In this document: in pieces, positions 23,801-31,065 of the stretch | How the letters are laid out: every line of letters starts with the position of its first letter | Position numbering within the stretch: the stretch's first letter is position 1 | Assembly: GCF_020176795.1 (NCBI RefSeq) | Contig: NZ_JAIUKE010000015.1 | Location: 1 to 55,031 of the forward strand | Reading direction: 5' to 3' | From: Streptomyces sp. 8L | Lineage (GTDB): Bacteria > Actinomycetota > Actinomycetes > Streptomycetales > Streptomycetaceae | DNA: 55,031 nucleotides | Made by a program: the position numbers and the translations under genes | Notes under the pieces: model-generated | What the model was told of the DNA's origin: nothing | Database searches by the model: none | What the model saw: only the letters and a program-made list of their open reading frames with translations

Positions 23801-24442
23801 GAAGCGTACGGTGGCGAGGTCGGGGTCGAGGGCGGCCTCCCTCGTCTTGACCACGAGGTTCTCGCTGAACCCGTCGGGGAGCGCCGAGACGACAAGGTCC
23901 ACGTCGGGCAAGACCGACGCATAGGTCGCCTCCGCGCCCGACAGCGTCGGAGTAGGCAGCGTCCAGGGCGACTTGACGCTGTAAGAGACGCCTCCCCGGG
24001 AAATGGTGGCGAGGGGGTCGGACGAGCCGCCGCCGGAGAACGTGATCTTCGCTGCCGCCGCCTTCGCAGTGATCGAACCGCCGGGAGCGGACTGGAGCGT
24101 CGTGTCGATCGGCACCCATGCGGAACCGGACTTGGCGCGTACGGGCGTGACGTCGGCGTTGAGAACGAACGTGCCGTCCGGCTGGGCGGACACCGTCTGT
24201 GTCGGTGTGGTGTCGGCGGGGACCTCCACGGGCGAACCGGTCTGTGCCGCCTTCGCCGACGCCGCCGCCTCCGGCGAGAGGTCCTGCCGCGTGCTGTCTG
24301 CCGTGGTGCTGGGGGCCGTGGTCGGCGTATCCGCCGCGGCTGTCCAGACACCCGCGCCCAGGGCCGGTTGCACGGCGAGGACCGCGGCGACCAGCCATGC
24401 TCGTCCTACGGGCATGGCTCTGCCCGTCTTTTTCCTGCCCAA
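20804..24442 (-). CDS. Secreted LamG/DNRLRE protein, partner of the Rhs toxin
   Basis: 1212 residues. Signal peptide at 1-38 (VGRAWLVAAVLAVQPALGA, then AAAD). An N-terminal domain contains VPIDTTL and SYSVKSPWTLP; next comes a DNRLRE domain (about 330-510: YQFDTHSLGGKKILSATF, WNRQPSW), fibronectin-like sandwiches (about 515-735), and two LamG concanavalin-like folds (about 745-945 and 967-1204), each with LYVNG and IGRG.....Y. Start: TTG 24440-24442 follows a G-rich run; ATG at 24413-24415 is an alternative that also leaves a complete signal peptide. It lies just upstream of the Rhs gene on the same strand, ~110 bases apart. LamG-plus-Rhs pairs recur in Streptomyces; a role in wall or partner binding for toxin display is inferred. 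Confidence 0.85.
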   Translation of the reverse strand: MGRKKTGRAMPVGRAWLVAAVLAVQPALGAGVWTAAADTPTTAPSTTADSTRQDLSPEAAASAKAAQTGSPVEVPADTTPTQTVSAQPDGTFVLNADVTPVRAKSGSAWVPIDTTLQSAPGGSITAKAAAAKITFSGGGSSDPLATISRGGVSYSVKSPWTLPTPTLSGAEATYASVLPDVDLVVSALPDGFSENLVVKTREAALDPDLATVRFPVETTGVTLTPQDDGAVALVDSSGRPEFTTGTALMWDSTPAPAADPTGGDSTGASRSAVTREAATSADTAGDAADGPGPGAKTAVMGVSATGDTLSVSPDRSFLSDPGTTYPVVLDPQTTSSSLSGWTALWSGEPSTSFWKTKHSLGSGYDSWDDSKIVRSLYQFDTHSLGGKKILSATFTAVENWAANCTKEPVELWHTGGISSSSTWNRQPSWMSKVDAVSAAKGYSSQCPGGNVSFDATSAVAYGADRSGATTTVGLRASSESNDLEWKQFTSPADTKPTLSVTFVSKPSTPTALKLSDPNLACGKSSSVAVNIRTLTPTLTAAPKSADGSQSKLRPNFQLYQYDPDIPDPQVASGSPSAWTTSGKAGTWKTPTLKNGQTYWFKARTEYQYSSGGTTGSMYSGWTTTGACAFHIDTSKPAPPAVTSTTYPECATADDPDSCTAAGGVGAPGAFTVKAGASDVVKYTYTLNEGRQTTKSFSSPTASLPLSLAPDARGLNALTVQTADAAGNVSASSTYYFKVGEGAPPVDTWSFDEGSGNSAADGAGAHPATLSSAGSSWSDLARAGKSLAVDGITGYASASGTGLDTTKSFSISGWARLTDDAHNGVVAAQAGTNGSSFALYYSTSYKAWIFNRYATDATAPTIVRSVSTSAPAVGVWTHLMGVYDAQAQTIQLYVNGLPQGDPVAFTTPWKATGSLQIGRGQYGGSYTDYFPGQIDDVRLWNRIMSSDEVADLQDMTDDQEDTHPALVADWELGATSGTTAADTSGYGHTATLGSGATWKDDIDGGMGNALALDGTSNGYVSAPGPIVDAQGAFTIATWVKLDPDSLADTSVAHTVRIAGQSGTKRDSWALWYSQPAGSTEGAWMFGRTTADSTTATVVSDPTGTDATQNNDPSTWTLLTGVYDAANQELTLYVNGVQQGTIGDNESDEGSDGGVAFDQPWQATGTFSIGRGRTDAGTYGDYATGLVQRVRLWTGVMSGPDIAQMFYDEYLFPL

Positions 24443-25841
24443 CGTGTGCCCCCCCCCGGGCTTATTTACGTGTGGACAGCACCGATTGATCGTCCACGGT
24501 CACGCGGATCGATCATGGCAGTCACATGGGCACGGAACCGTATGCGGATCGGCATGCCCTCCTTTGCATCTGCCCACGGTTCAGCAAAATAGGGAAAGAA
24601 ATCTCCATCATCATCACGTGACATCCACATACATAGTCGCTTCGTCACGGTTCGCCCGGGCCGCTCGCGCAGGCCGGTCCAGCCTCGATTTGTCAGGCAC
24701 CGTCCGTGGCACTACGGGCTGCACGTTTCGGCGTCCGCATGGATCGACAGTGCGCTTCCTTACTTACGCCCGTTCGACCTCGACGAGTACGTCGGGACGA
24801 CGCTTTGCCCACTGGGCAAGCATGTCGTGCTCAGCCAGATCGACGCCCAGGAACCAACGCGTCTTCACCACCCGCCCGGTGATGCAGTCGCACGTGTTTC
24901 CGGCGCAGGGAGGCATCCATGCACTGGGAGAGTCCCGGCCTGTCCTGCCGCGATTGGATTTCATCGACACCGCGAGCAGGTTCCGCGGTCGGCCGGGGCC
25001 GTTGGCACAGTCCCGACGGCACGGAACGCTCCACACCGACGCACCGGAGTCCCAGGCCTCGGCCAGCAAAACCCGCCTTGAACACGAGCGAGCCATCGGA
25101 CCAGGAGGTGAGCGGCTCAGCACTGCCACAGGATGCCAACAGACCGGCGGCGACCCAAGCCCCAGGTTCTCACCACCCACACCGCAAAGCACCCAGCGCC
25201 GCCCCCATATGGGGTCTCAAGTAGCAACCGGGAAAACCGCACTCCGCTCGATCAAGCTGCACATAGTGCATATGCACAGGTCAGGCAGCTACTGCCGCGC
25301 ATCCCCGCACTCCGAGGGTCCTGCCCACCAGGAAGAGCACCCACAAAACCGCGAAACCGCAGCTCGCATGTAGCCACTGTAGCCACACAGAACGACTGGA
25401 CGACGACAGAAATCGTGGCCCCACTGGGCACGACTCGCCGCTCTCAACCCGTGGCGCGACCCACCCTGGCCAGCCGCCCGGAACTACAGCCACCACCAAG
25501 TCCGCACCCACCACAACACCGGGCACGCCTCCCCCGGCCGGGCCACCCTGCAGATCCGCATCCGGCAACGAGCGTGGCGACAGCTCCGCCCCATCAACAA
25601 CACCTGATGACCACACTCGGCATCCTCGGACCCACATCCACCCGTGCGGCAGGTCGCCTCGCGCTCCGGTACGCCGATCGGCCACACCGACCGAATCCAG
25701 GCCGCTGGGCCGACAGGGTATATGCCCGGCGATAATGCCGCCTTTGTCTTTCTCTTACCAAATCAGGTGTTTATCGTTCGACGCGTCTGCTGGAGCGCGG
25801 TGCGCGTTCCGGCTGCTCGACCATCCGGGAAAGGACTGAAC
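24443..25841. other. 1.4 kb without an intact gene
   Basis: The upstream regulatory region of the LamG gene, including a run of nine C at about 24450, lies at the left. A 40-codon minus-strand stretch at 24764-24892 (RVVKTRWFLGVDLAEHDML, then RRPDVLVEVERA) looks coding but has no start; family unknown. A plus-strand Trp/His-rich frame at about 25424-25605 (WPHWARLAALNPWRDPPW) also looks codon-biased and lacks a start. Both may be relics. Nothing else is supported. Confidence 0.4.
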
Positions 25842-26645
25842 GTGAACGTTCGATTTGGCATGAACAGGAAAGCCGCTCTGGCAGTCACCGCGCTGACCGC
25901 CCTCGCCGTCTCAACCCTGTCGACCGCCTCGCCCGCCGCCGCGGGCGGCGGTCACACAACGGGGGACCACTGGGGTGTCATCGCCCGCAACACCATCGGT
26001 TCGCCCGTCGCCGCCCTGCGCAACGGTCCCTTCGTCCCGGCCGGCGGGAACAGACAAGCGAGCAGACCACCCTACGGGCAGGGCAGTCTCGGCATCGAGG
26101 TGGCCGACCACTCCACCTCACTGACACCGCCCAGCGAGAAGGTCGACTTCGGCAACGAGGTCGACTTCGCGGGCGACCCGGTGCAGGGCCTCAAGCACGT
26201 CGGATTCCACGTGTTCCAGACCGGCGAGAACATCGGCTACGGCGGTGGCGGCGCGACCGGCGCGAAGAACATGCCGAACATCAGGTTCGAGATCGACCCG
26301 AACCTGACCGCGGCACCCACCAACCACTTCTCCACACTGAACTGGCTGCCCGACGCCTCCCCCGTGACGGACGGATGGAGTCCCTATCTCGACGCCACCA
26401 CCACCGGCAGCTGGTGGCTCACCGGTGCAGCCGGTACCACGACCGGGTGCAACCAGGCCACGCCGTGCAGCTTCCAGCAGGTCAAGACCAAGCTGAACGA
26501 CGGGGGGCCGGCGGCGACCATTCTGACCGCCGCCGTGGGCAAGGGGCGGGACTACATGTGGATCGGAGCCGTCGACGGACTCCGCATCAACCAGAACATC
26601 TACGACTTCGAGGCGGACGGCGTCCACCGACTCCGCGTCAGGTAA
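25842..26645 (+). CDS. Secreted protein of unknown function
   Basis: 267 residues. GTG 25842 follows GGAAAGGA at good spacing; an internal ATG at 25860 is an alternative. The signal peptide is clear: a basic start (MNRK), a hydrophobic core (AALAVTALTALAVSTLST) and an A-A-A cleavage site before GGGHTTGDHWG. The mature part is Gly/Thr/Asn-rich, with VDFGNEVDFAG, VGFHVFQTGENI, NMPNIRFEIDPNL and two Cys (CNQATPC) that could form a disulfide, and ends IYDFEADGVHRLRVR. It looks like a compact all-beta exported protein. I do not recognise the family. Monocistronic as far as can be seen. Confidence 0.75.
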   Translation: MNVRFGMNRKAALAVTALTALAVSTLSTASPAAAGGGHTTGDHWGVIARNTIGSPVAALRNGPFVPAGGNRQASRPPYGQGSLGIEVADHSTSLTPPSEKVDFGNEVDFAGDPVQGLKHVGFHVFQTGENIGYGGGGATGAKNMPNIRFEIDPNLTAAPTNHFSTLNWLPDASPVTDGWSPYLDATTTGSWWLTGAAGTTTGCNQATPCSFQQVKTKLNDGGPAATILTAAVGKGRDYMWIGAVDGLRINQNIYDFEADGVHRLRVR

Positions 26646-26922
26646 CACGCTCGGAGCGGGCAGCACCTCCCCCGGCCCGCCGTACCGGCCGGGGCACTGT
26701 ACGTGGACGAGGTCTCCGACGCCCGCGGCACCGGGCTCCCGCCCGCCCCTGGACAGACCGGCGCATCCGGAGGTCGCGGCGCTCGGCCCAATGGCGCTGG
26801 ATGTACGTGTTCCGGACCGGGGCCGAGTCACCGTGGGCCGGGGGCGGCCGAAAGGCCGGAGACCCGGGAGGAGACTCGGGAAAGGGTTCGCGCTGGTAGG
26901 GTCGACTCACGCTCGTAGACGG

Positions 26923-26956
26923 CCTGGGCCCGTACCGGACAAGGTACGGGCCCAGG
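26923..26956 (+). promoter_or_regulatory. Leader hairpin of the DEAD-box helicase gene
   Basis: A perfect 14 bp stem, CCTGGGCCCGTACC (26923-26936) with its inverse at 26943-26956 and a six-base loop, ends 34 bases before the helicase ATG. A TAGGGT box at 26898-26903 could be a -10 element, which would place the hairpin in the 5' untranslated leader. It may be an attenuator, an mRNA-stability element or a helicase autoregulation site. Confidence 0.55.
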
Positions 26957-26990
26957 TCCGTTCGGGGCGCCTGGCCGAGGAAGGGACCCC

Positions 26991-28406
26991 ATGAACGCGA
27001 AGCAGCCGGCATCCGGGAGCTCCCGCCCCGGCGGGTCCGAGCGGAAGAAGGCTCCTCGGGGCGAGCTCTCGGTACCGACGACGGCTGTGCCCGGCCTTCC
27101 ACCCGTCGAGTCATTCGCGGAGCTGGACCTGCCGGTCGAGCTGACGAGCGTACTGGCGCAACTCGGGGTACGGGAGCCGTTCCCCATCCAGGCAGCCACC
27201 CTGCCGAACGCGCTGGCCGGCCGCGATGTCCTCGGCCGTGCGCGGACCGGCTCGGGAAAGACCCTCGCCTTCGGGCTCGCGCTGCTCGCCCGTACGGCTG
27301 GCCGGCGCGCCGAACCCAAGCGCCCCCTCGCCCTGGTTCTGGTGCCGACGAGGGAACTCGCCCAGCAGGTGAGCGAGGCCCTCGCCCCTTACGCACAATC
27401 GCTCGGGCTGCGCGCGGCGACCCTGGTCGGCGGGCTGGCGATCAATCGGCAGGTGGCGTCGCTCCGTGCGGGTGCCGAGGTCGTGGTGGCCACGCCGGGG
27501 CGGCTGGCCGACCTCGTCGCGCGGCGGGACTGCCACCTGGACCGGGTGCGGATCGCGGTGCTGGATGAGGCAGACCAGATGTGCGACATGGGTTTCCTGC
27601 CGCAGGTCTGCGAGATCCTGGACCGGACGCTCCCCGAGGGCCAGCGGATGCTGTTCTCCGCCACTCTCGACCGCAACGTCGATCAGCTGGTCAGGAACTA
27701 CCTGAGTGAGCCCGTGTTCGCCTCGGTCGACCGGGCGGAGGGCTCGGTCACGACGATGGAGCACCACGTACTGCACGTCCACCCCGCCGACAAGTACGCG
27801 ACGGCCACCGAGATCGCGGCCCGGGACGGGCGAGTGCTGATGTTCCTCGACACCAAGCACGCCGTGGACCAGTTCACCCGTCATCTGCGCGGCAGCGGCA
27901 TCCGCGCGGGTGCCCTGCACAGCGGGAAGTCGCAGCCGCAGCGCACGCACACGCTGGGCCAGTTCAAGGACGGCGGGATCACGGTGCTGGTGGCCACCAA
28001 CGTCGCCGCCCGTGGCATCCATGTCGAGCACCTGGACCTCGTCGTCAACGTGGACCCGCCCCAGGACGCCAAGGACTACCTCCACCGCGGCGGGCGCACC
28101 GCCCGTGCCGGGGAGTCCGGCAGTGTGGTCACACTGGTCACGCCCGGCCAGCGCCGCGACGTGAACCGGATGCTGTCGGACGCCGGGGTCCGGCCCACGG
28201 TCACCCAGGTGCGCTCCGGCGATCAGAAGCTGACCGGCATCACCGGCGCGAAGCGCCCCCCGGCACAGGTCAGGGCAGAGCCCGGCAACGCGGCGTTCCG
28301 GGGGCTCGGCACCCGCGCCGGGCGTCCGAAGGAGTCCCGGAAGGCCGTGGAGGCGCGCAGAACGGCAGAGGCCCGCAGGGCCGCCCGGGTACGCAAAGCC
28401 CACTGA
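26991..28406 (+). CDS. DEAD-box ATP-dependent RNA helicase (RhlE-like)
   Basis: 471 residues, ATG 26991 after GAGGAAGGG. All core motifs are visible in order: F.EL.L (Q-motif region with PFPIQAATLP), motif I ARTGSGKT, Ia PTRELAQQ, GG, TPGRL, DEAD-type motif II (VLDEADQM), SAT, then domain 2 with FLDTKHAVDQ, NVAARGIHVEHLDLVVNVD, and motif VI HRGGRTARAG. The N-terminus has a short low-complexity extension and the C-terminus a basic Arg/Lys/Ala tail (ARRTAEARRAARVRKAH) suited to RNA binding. It remodels RNA, for example in cold stress or ribosome assembly. A small inverted repeat (CCCACC-GT-GGTGGG, 28421-28434) follows. A thioredoxin-like gene lies 88 bases downstream on the same strand. Confidence 0.92.
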   Translation: MNAKQPASGSSRPGGSERKKAPRGELSVPTTAVPGLPPVESFAELDLPVELTSVLAQLGVREPFPIQAATLPNALAGRDVLGRARTGSGKTLAFGLALLARTAGRRAEPKRPLALVLVPTRELAQQVSEALAPYAQSLGLRAATLVGGLAINRQVASLRAGAEVVVATPGRLADLVARRDCHLDRVRIAVLDEADQMCDMGFLPQVCEILDRTLPEGQRMLFSATLDRNVDQLVRNYLSEPVFASVDRAEGSVTTMEHHVLHVHPADKYATATEIAARDGRVLMFLDTKHAVDQFTRHLRGSGIRAGALHSGKSQPQRTHTLGQFKDGGITVLVATNVAARGIHVEHLDLVVNVDPPQDAKDYLHRGGRTARAGESGSVVTLVTPGQRRDVNRMLSDAGVRPTVTQVRSGDQKLTGITGAKRPPAQVRAEPGNAAFRGLGTRAGRPKESRKAVEARRTAEARRAARVRKAH

Positions 28407-28494
28407 CGGACAGGACAGGGCCCACCGTGGTGGGGAGTCGCGAGGAAGAGCGCATCCCGCCGCCTCGTCCGGATGCGAAGGTCAAGGAGCGCCC

Positions 28495-28833
28495 ATGGCA
28501 AGCAGGGTCCATCAGCCGCTGGAGGACGCCGAGTTCGAGTTCATCCTGACGAGGGCCCAGGTTCCGGTGCTCGCGTACTTCCACGGGACGTGGCCCAAGG
28601 CGGTGGCGGCCTGCAAGGAAATGGATCTCCTGGTGCGCGAGGTGGCCGACACCTACCAAGGCCGATTGATGGTCGTACGGGCCGACATCGCGAGGTGTCC
28701 CGGACCCGTACGACGGTACGGCGTCACCGGCGCGCCCTCCTTCGTGCTGATCGATCAGGGCGAGGCGACAGCGACCGCCACCGGCCCGATGTCCTCGGCC
28801 GAGTTCAGGGAGTTCTTGGCCACCACGCTGTGA
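28495..28833 (+). CDS. Thioredoxin-like protein lacking the CxxC active site
   Basis: 112 residues with a thioredoxin fold layout: PVLAYFHGTWPKAVAACKEM where thioredoxin has V.F.A.WCGPCK, then LMVVRADIARCPGPVRRYGV, cis-Pro loop TGAPSFVLIDQGE, and a terminal helix. The redox WCGPC motif is replaced by WPKAVAAC, with one Cys left, so ordinary dithiol chemistry is impossible. Starts ATG 28495 after AAGGAG. Likely a binding or chaperone-like thioredoxin relative. It may be cotranscribed with the helicase, although an inverted repeat lies between them. Confidence 0.75.
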   Translation: MASRVHQPLEDAEFEFILTRAQVPVLAYFHGTWPKAVAACKEMDLLVREVADTYQGRLMVVRADIARCPGPVRRYGVTGAPSFVLIDQGEATATATGPMSSAEFREFLATTL

Positions 28834-29193
28834 GGCGGACCGGGGGCCGACGGGGCGGTTCCAGCACGGCACGCCCTGGCGGTCCGTTCCCGGGTGCTGG
28901 AGGCGTGCGTATGCGCGGGGCCGATCGACGGGGCACCGGAGTCGCGCCTCGCGCCCGCTCTCCCCGTCCAGCATGCGCGGGCTCCGCTTCTCGCCGGGGG
29001 CTGACGGTCCCGGTCGGACGCCCGCCCAGTCGGGGTATCCGCGTGGCTGACCGCTCCCTGGTACGCCGGAGCGCCCGGAGGCCGGGGCGCGGAACGCCGC
29101 AGCGCCGAGACACCGTACGGGCTGACCTGGCCCCGTCACAGGCGCGGGCGCCGTTGCCCAACCGGCGCCGTCCAAGGCCTGTTGGTCGTCTGT
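28834..29193. other. Gene-free stretch before the GH43 gene
   Basis: GC-rich sequence with open frames on both strands but no start signals or family motifs. I see nothing to annotate except the operator-like site at its right end. Confidence 0.4.
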
Positions 29194-29205
29194 GCAACGT
29201 TGTAA
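29194..29205. promoter_or_regulatory. LacI/GalR-type operator candidate upstream of GH43
   Basis: TGCAACGTTGTA is an 11-of-12 match to its own inverse around a central CG, the form of LacI-family operators that control sugar-utilisation genes. It lies 75 bases before the glycosidase start codon. No LacI gene is in the window. Confidence 0.45.
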
Positions 29206-29279
29206 AGTCCCTTCGGCTCGAACGTGATGAGACGTGCTGACCCCCAGCTGCCCCCCACCGTCCAACGAGGAGGCCGTCC

Positions 29280-30728
29280 ATGTTCCCTACCGCGTCCAGC
29301 TCTTCGGGGAGACCGATCGGGTACGTCCTGCTGGTGCTGCTGCTGACCGCCCTGTGCTGCGTCGGGTTGAAGCCGCCGACCGCGCAGGCCGCCGCCGGAA
29401 CGTTCCGCAACCCGCTCGGCACCAGCCCCGACCCGTACATGACCTACTACCAGGGCAACTACTACCTTGCCGCCACCGAGGGGGACGCGGTGCGCGTCGC
29501 CGTGGCGCCCACGCTCGGCGAGCTGCTCACCGCGCCGCGCACGACGGTGTGGAAGGACACCGACACCTCGCGCAACCAGCAGGTGTGGGCGCCGTCGTTC
29601 TACCTGATCGACGGACACTGGTACATCTACTACACCGCCGACAACGGAGTGGACGACAACCACCGGCTGTACGTGGTGGAGTCCGAGGGCACCAACCCGC
29701 TCGGTCCGTACCACTACAAGGCCGAGCTGCAACCGCCGAACGCACCTGACCAGTGGGCGATCGACCCGGTGCTGCTGCGGCAGAGCGACAACAGCCTGTA
29801 CGTGTTGTGGTCAGGTGCCGGTAGCGAGGGCCACAACCTGATCTACATCGCTCCGATGTCCAACCCCTGGACGATCTCCGGCAACCGCGTCTACCTGCCC
29901 GCGGACGGCGGTTGCACCAGCGTACGGGAGGCGCCCTCGATCCTCCAGCACAACGGCACCACCTACCTGGTGTACTCCACCTGCGACACCGGCCTGCCGG
30001 ACTACCAGCTGTGGATGAAGTCCATCCCGGGCAGCGCCGACCCGTTGCAACCGGGAAACTGGACCCAGCACGCGGGAGCCGTGTTCTCGCGGGACGACGC
30101 GACCGGCGTGTACGGCCCCGGCTCCAACGGCTTCTTCAAGAGCCCGGACGGCACCGAGGACTGGATGGTCTACCACGGCAAGAACACCTCGGACTACACC
30201 TATGACGGTCGCACCACCCGCGCCCAGAAGATCAGCTGGAACGCGGACGGCACCCCCAACTTCGGGACGCCGCTCGCGGCCGGCGCCACCCAGGATCTGC
30301 CCTCCGGCGACCCGGGTGGCGGCCCGTACTGGATCAACGACACCAATACCAGCAGCGGGGCCGGCTCGGTGGCCTACACCGGCGACTGGAACTCCGGTAC
30401 GGGCTGCGGCGTTCAGTGCTTCTGGGGCGACGACCACTGGAGCGCCCAGGCCGGCGCGACCGCGACCTGGACCTTCACCGGCACCCGGATCGCCCTCCTC
30501 TCGGTGCGCGACACCGGCAACGGCATCGCCGCGTTCTCGGTCGACGGCGGCGCCGAGACGACCGCGGACTACTACGGGCCGATCAGGATGGGCGAGCAGC
30601 TGAACTACGTCAGCCCCGAACTCCCCGCAGGCAAGCACACCTTGAGATTGCGGGTGACGGGCGACAAGGACGCCTCGTCGGGAGCTGCGTACGTCTCGGT
30701 CGACCGCGCCGAGGTGTACGGAAACTGA
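29280..30728 (+). CDS. Secreted GH43-family glycoside hydrolase with C-terminal beta-sandwich
   Basis: 482 residues, ATG 29280 after GAGGAGG. A signal peptide (YVLLVLLLTALCC, cleaved near TAQAAA) is followed by a five-blade propeller: catalytic-base Asp in TSPDPYMTYYQGNYYL (first blade), pKa-tuning Asp in QWAIDPVLL, and the acid Glu in VREAPSILQHNGTTYLVYS. Late-blade motifs GPGSNGFFKSPDGTEDWMVYH and RTTRAQKISWNADGTP are typical of arabinan/xylan-active GH43. The last ~140 residues (YWINDTNTSSG to RAEVYGN) form a carbohydrate-binding-like sandwich. It should release arabinose or xylose from plant hemicellulose outside the cell; substrate specificity is not visible. A possible LacI-type operator lies upstream and a strong terminator downstream. 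Confidence 0.88.
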   Translation: MFPTASSSSGRPIGYVLLVLLLTALCCVGLKPPTAQAAAGTFRNPLGTSPDPYMTYYQGNYYLAATEGDAVRVAVAPTLGELLTAPRTTVWKDTDTSRNQQVWAPSFYLIDGHWYIYYTADNGVDDNHRLYVVESEGTNPLGPYHYKAELQPPNAPDQWAIDPVLLRQSDNSLYVLWSGAGSEGHNLIYIAPMSNPWTISGNRVYLPADGGCTSVREAPSILQHNGTTYLVYSTCDTGLPDYQLWMKSIPGSADPLQPGNWTQHAGAVFSRDDATGVYGPGSNGFFKSPDGTEDWMVYHGKNTSDYTYDGRTTRAQKISWNADGTPNFGTPLAAGATQDLPSGDPGGGPYWINDTNTSSGAGSVAYTGDWNSGTGCGVQCFWGDDHWSAQAGATATWTFTGTRIALLSVRDTGNGIAAFSVDGGAETTADYYGPIRMGEQLNYVSPELPAGKHTLRLRVTGDKDASSGAAYVSVDRAEVYGN

Positions 30729-30774
30729 GCGACGCCGACCGTTGCAGCACAACTCCTCGCTATTGACGTGGAGT

Positions 30775-30817
30775 TCGTACGGTGGCCCCAGGGCTCAGGC
30801 TCCGGGGCACCGTACGA
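30775..30817 (+). terminator. Strong hairpin terminator after GH43
   Basis: TCGTACGGTG (30775-30784) pairs with CACCGTACGA (30808-30817), and the stem extends by CCCC/GGGG past one bulged G, giving 14 pairs. It lies 47 bases after the GH43 stop. Confidence 0.7.
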
Positions 30818-31065
30818 GCAGCAGTGACCGTGCGAGGGGATGCAGGGGCGCGCCACCCCTGTCCAGCGGGCGCCTGGCGTCTCGAAAGTGCCCGAGGCGC
30901 TCCGGGGAGTGTGCGCGGCTTCCGTGGATCTGCACAAGCACCCTCGCCATGTCCGTAACGTGACAGCACCTCCTCTCACCAGCCGGCTCCCGACACAGCG
31001 GCTTGTAACCTGGAAAGGAACGGCGAAGGCCCTCCGACAGGAGAGCCGAATTTCTTGGAGAGTCT

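Noticed and set aside
25402..25735. A plus-strand Trp/His/Arg-rich frame as a real gene
   Set aside because: Codon bias looks plausible for about 60 codons, but it has no start codon, no ribosome site and no recognisable family; mentioned only as a possible relic.
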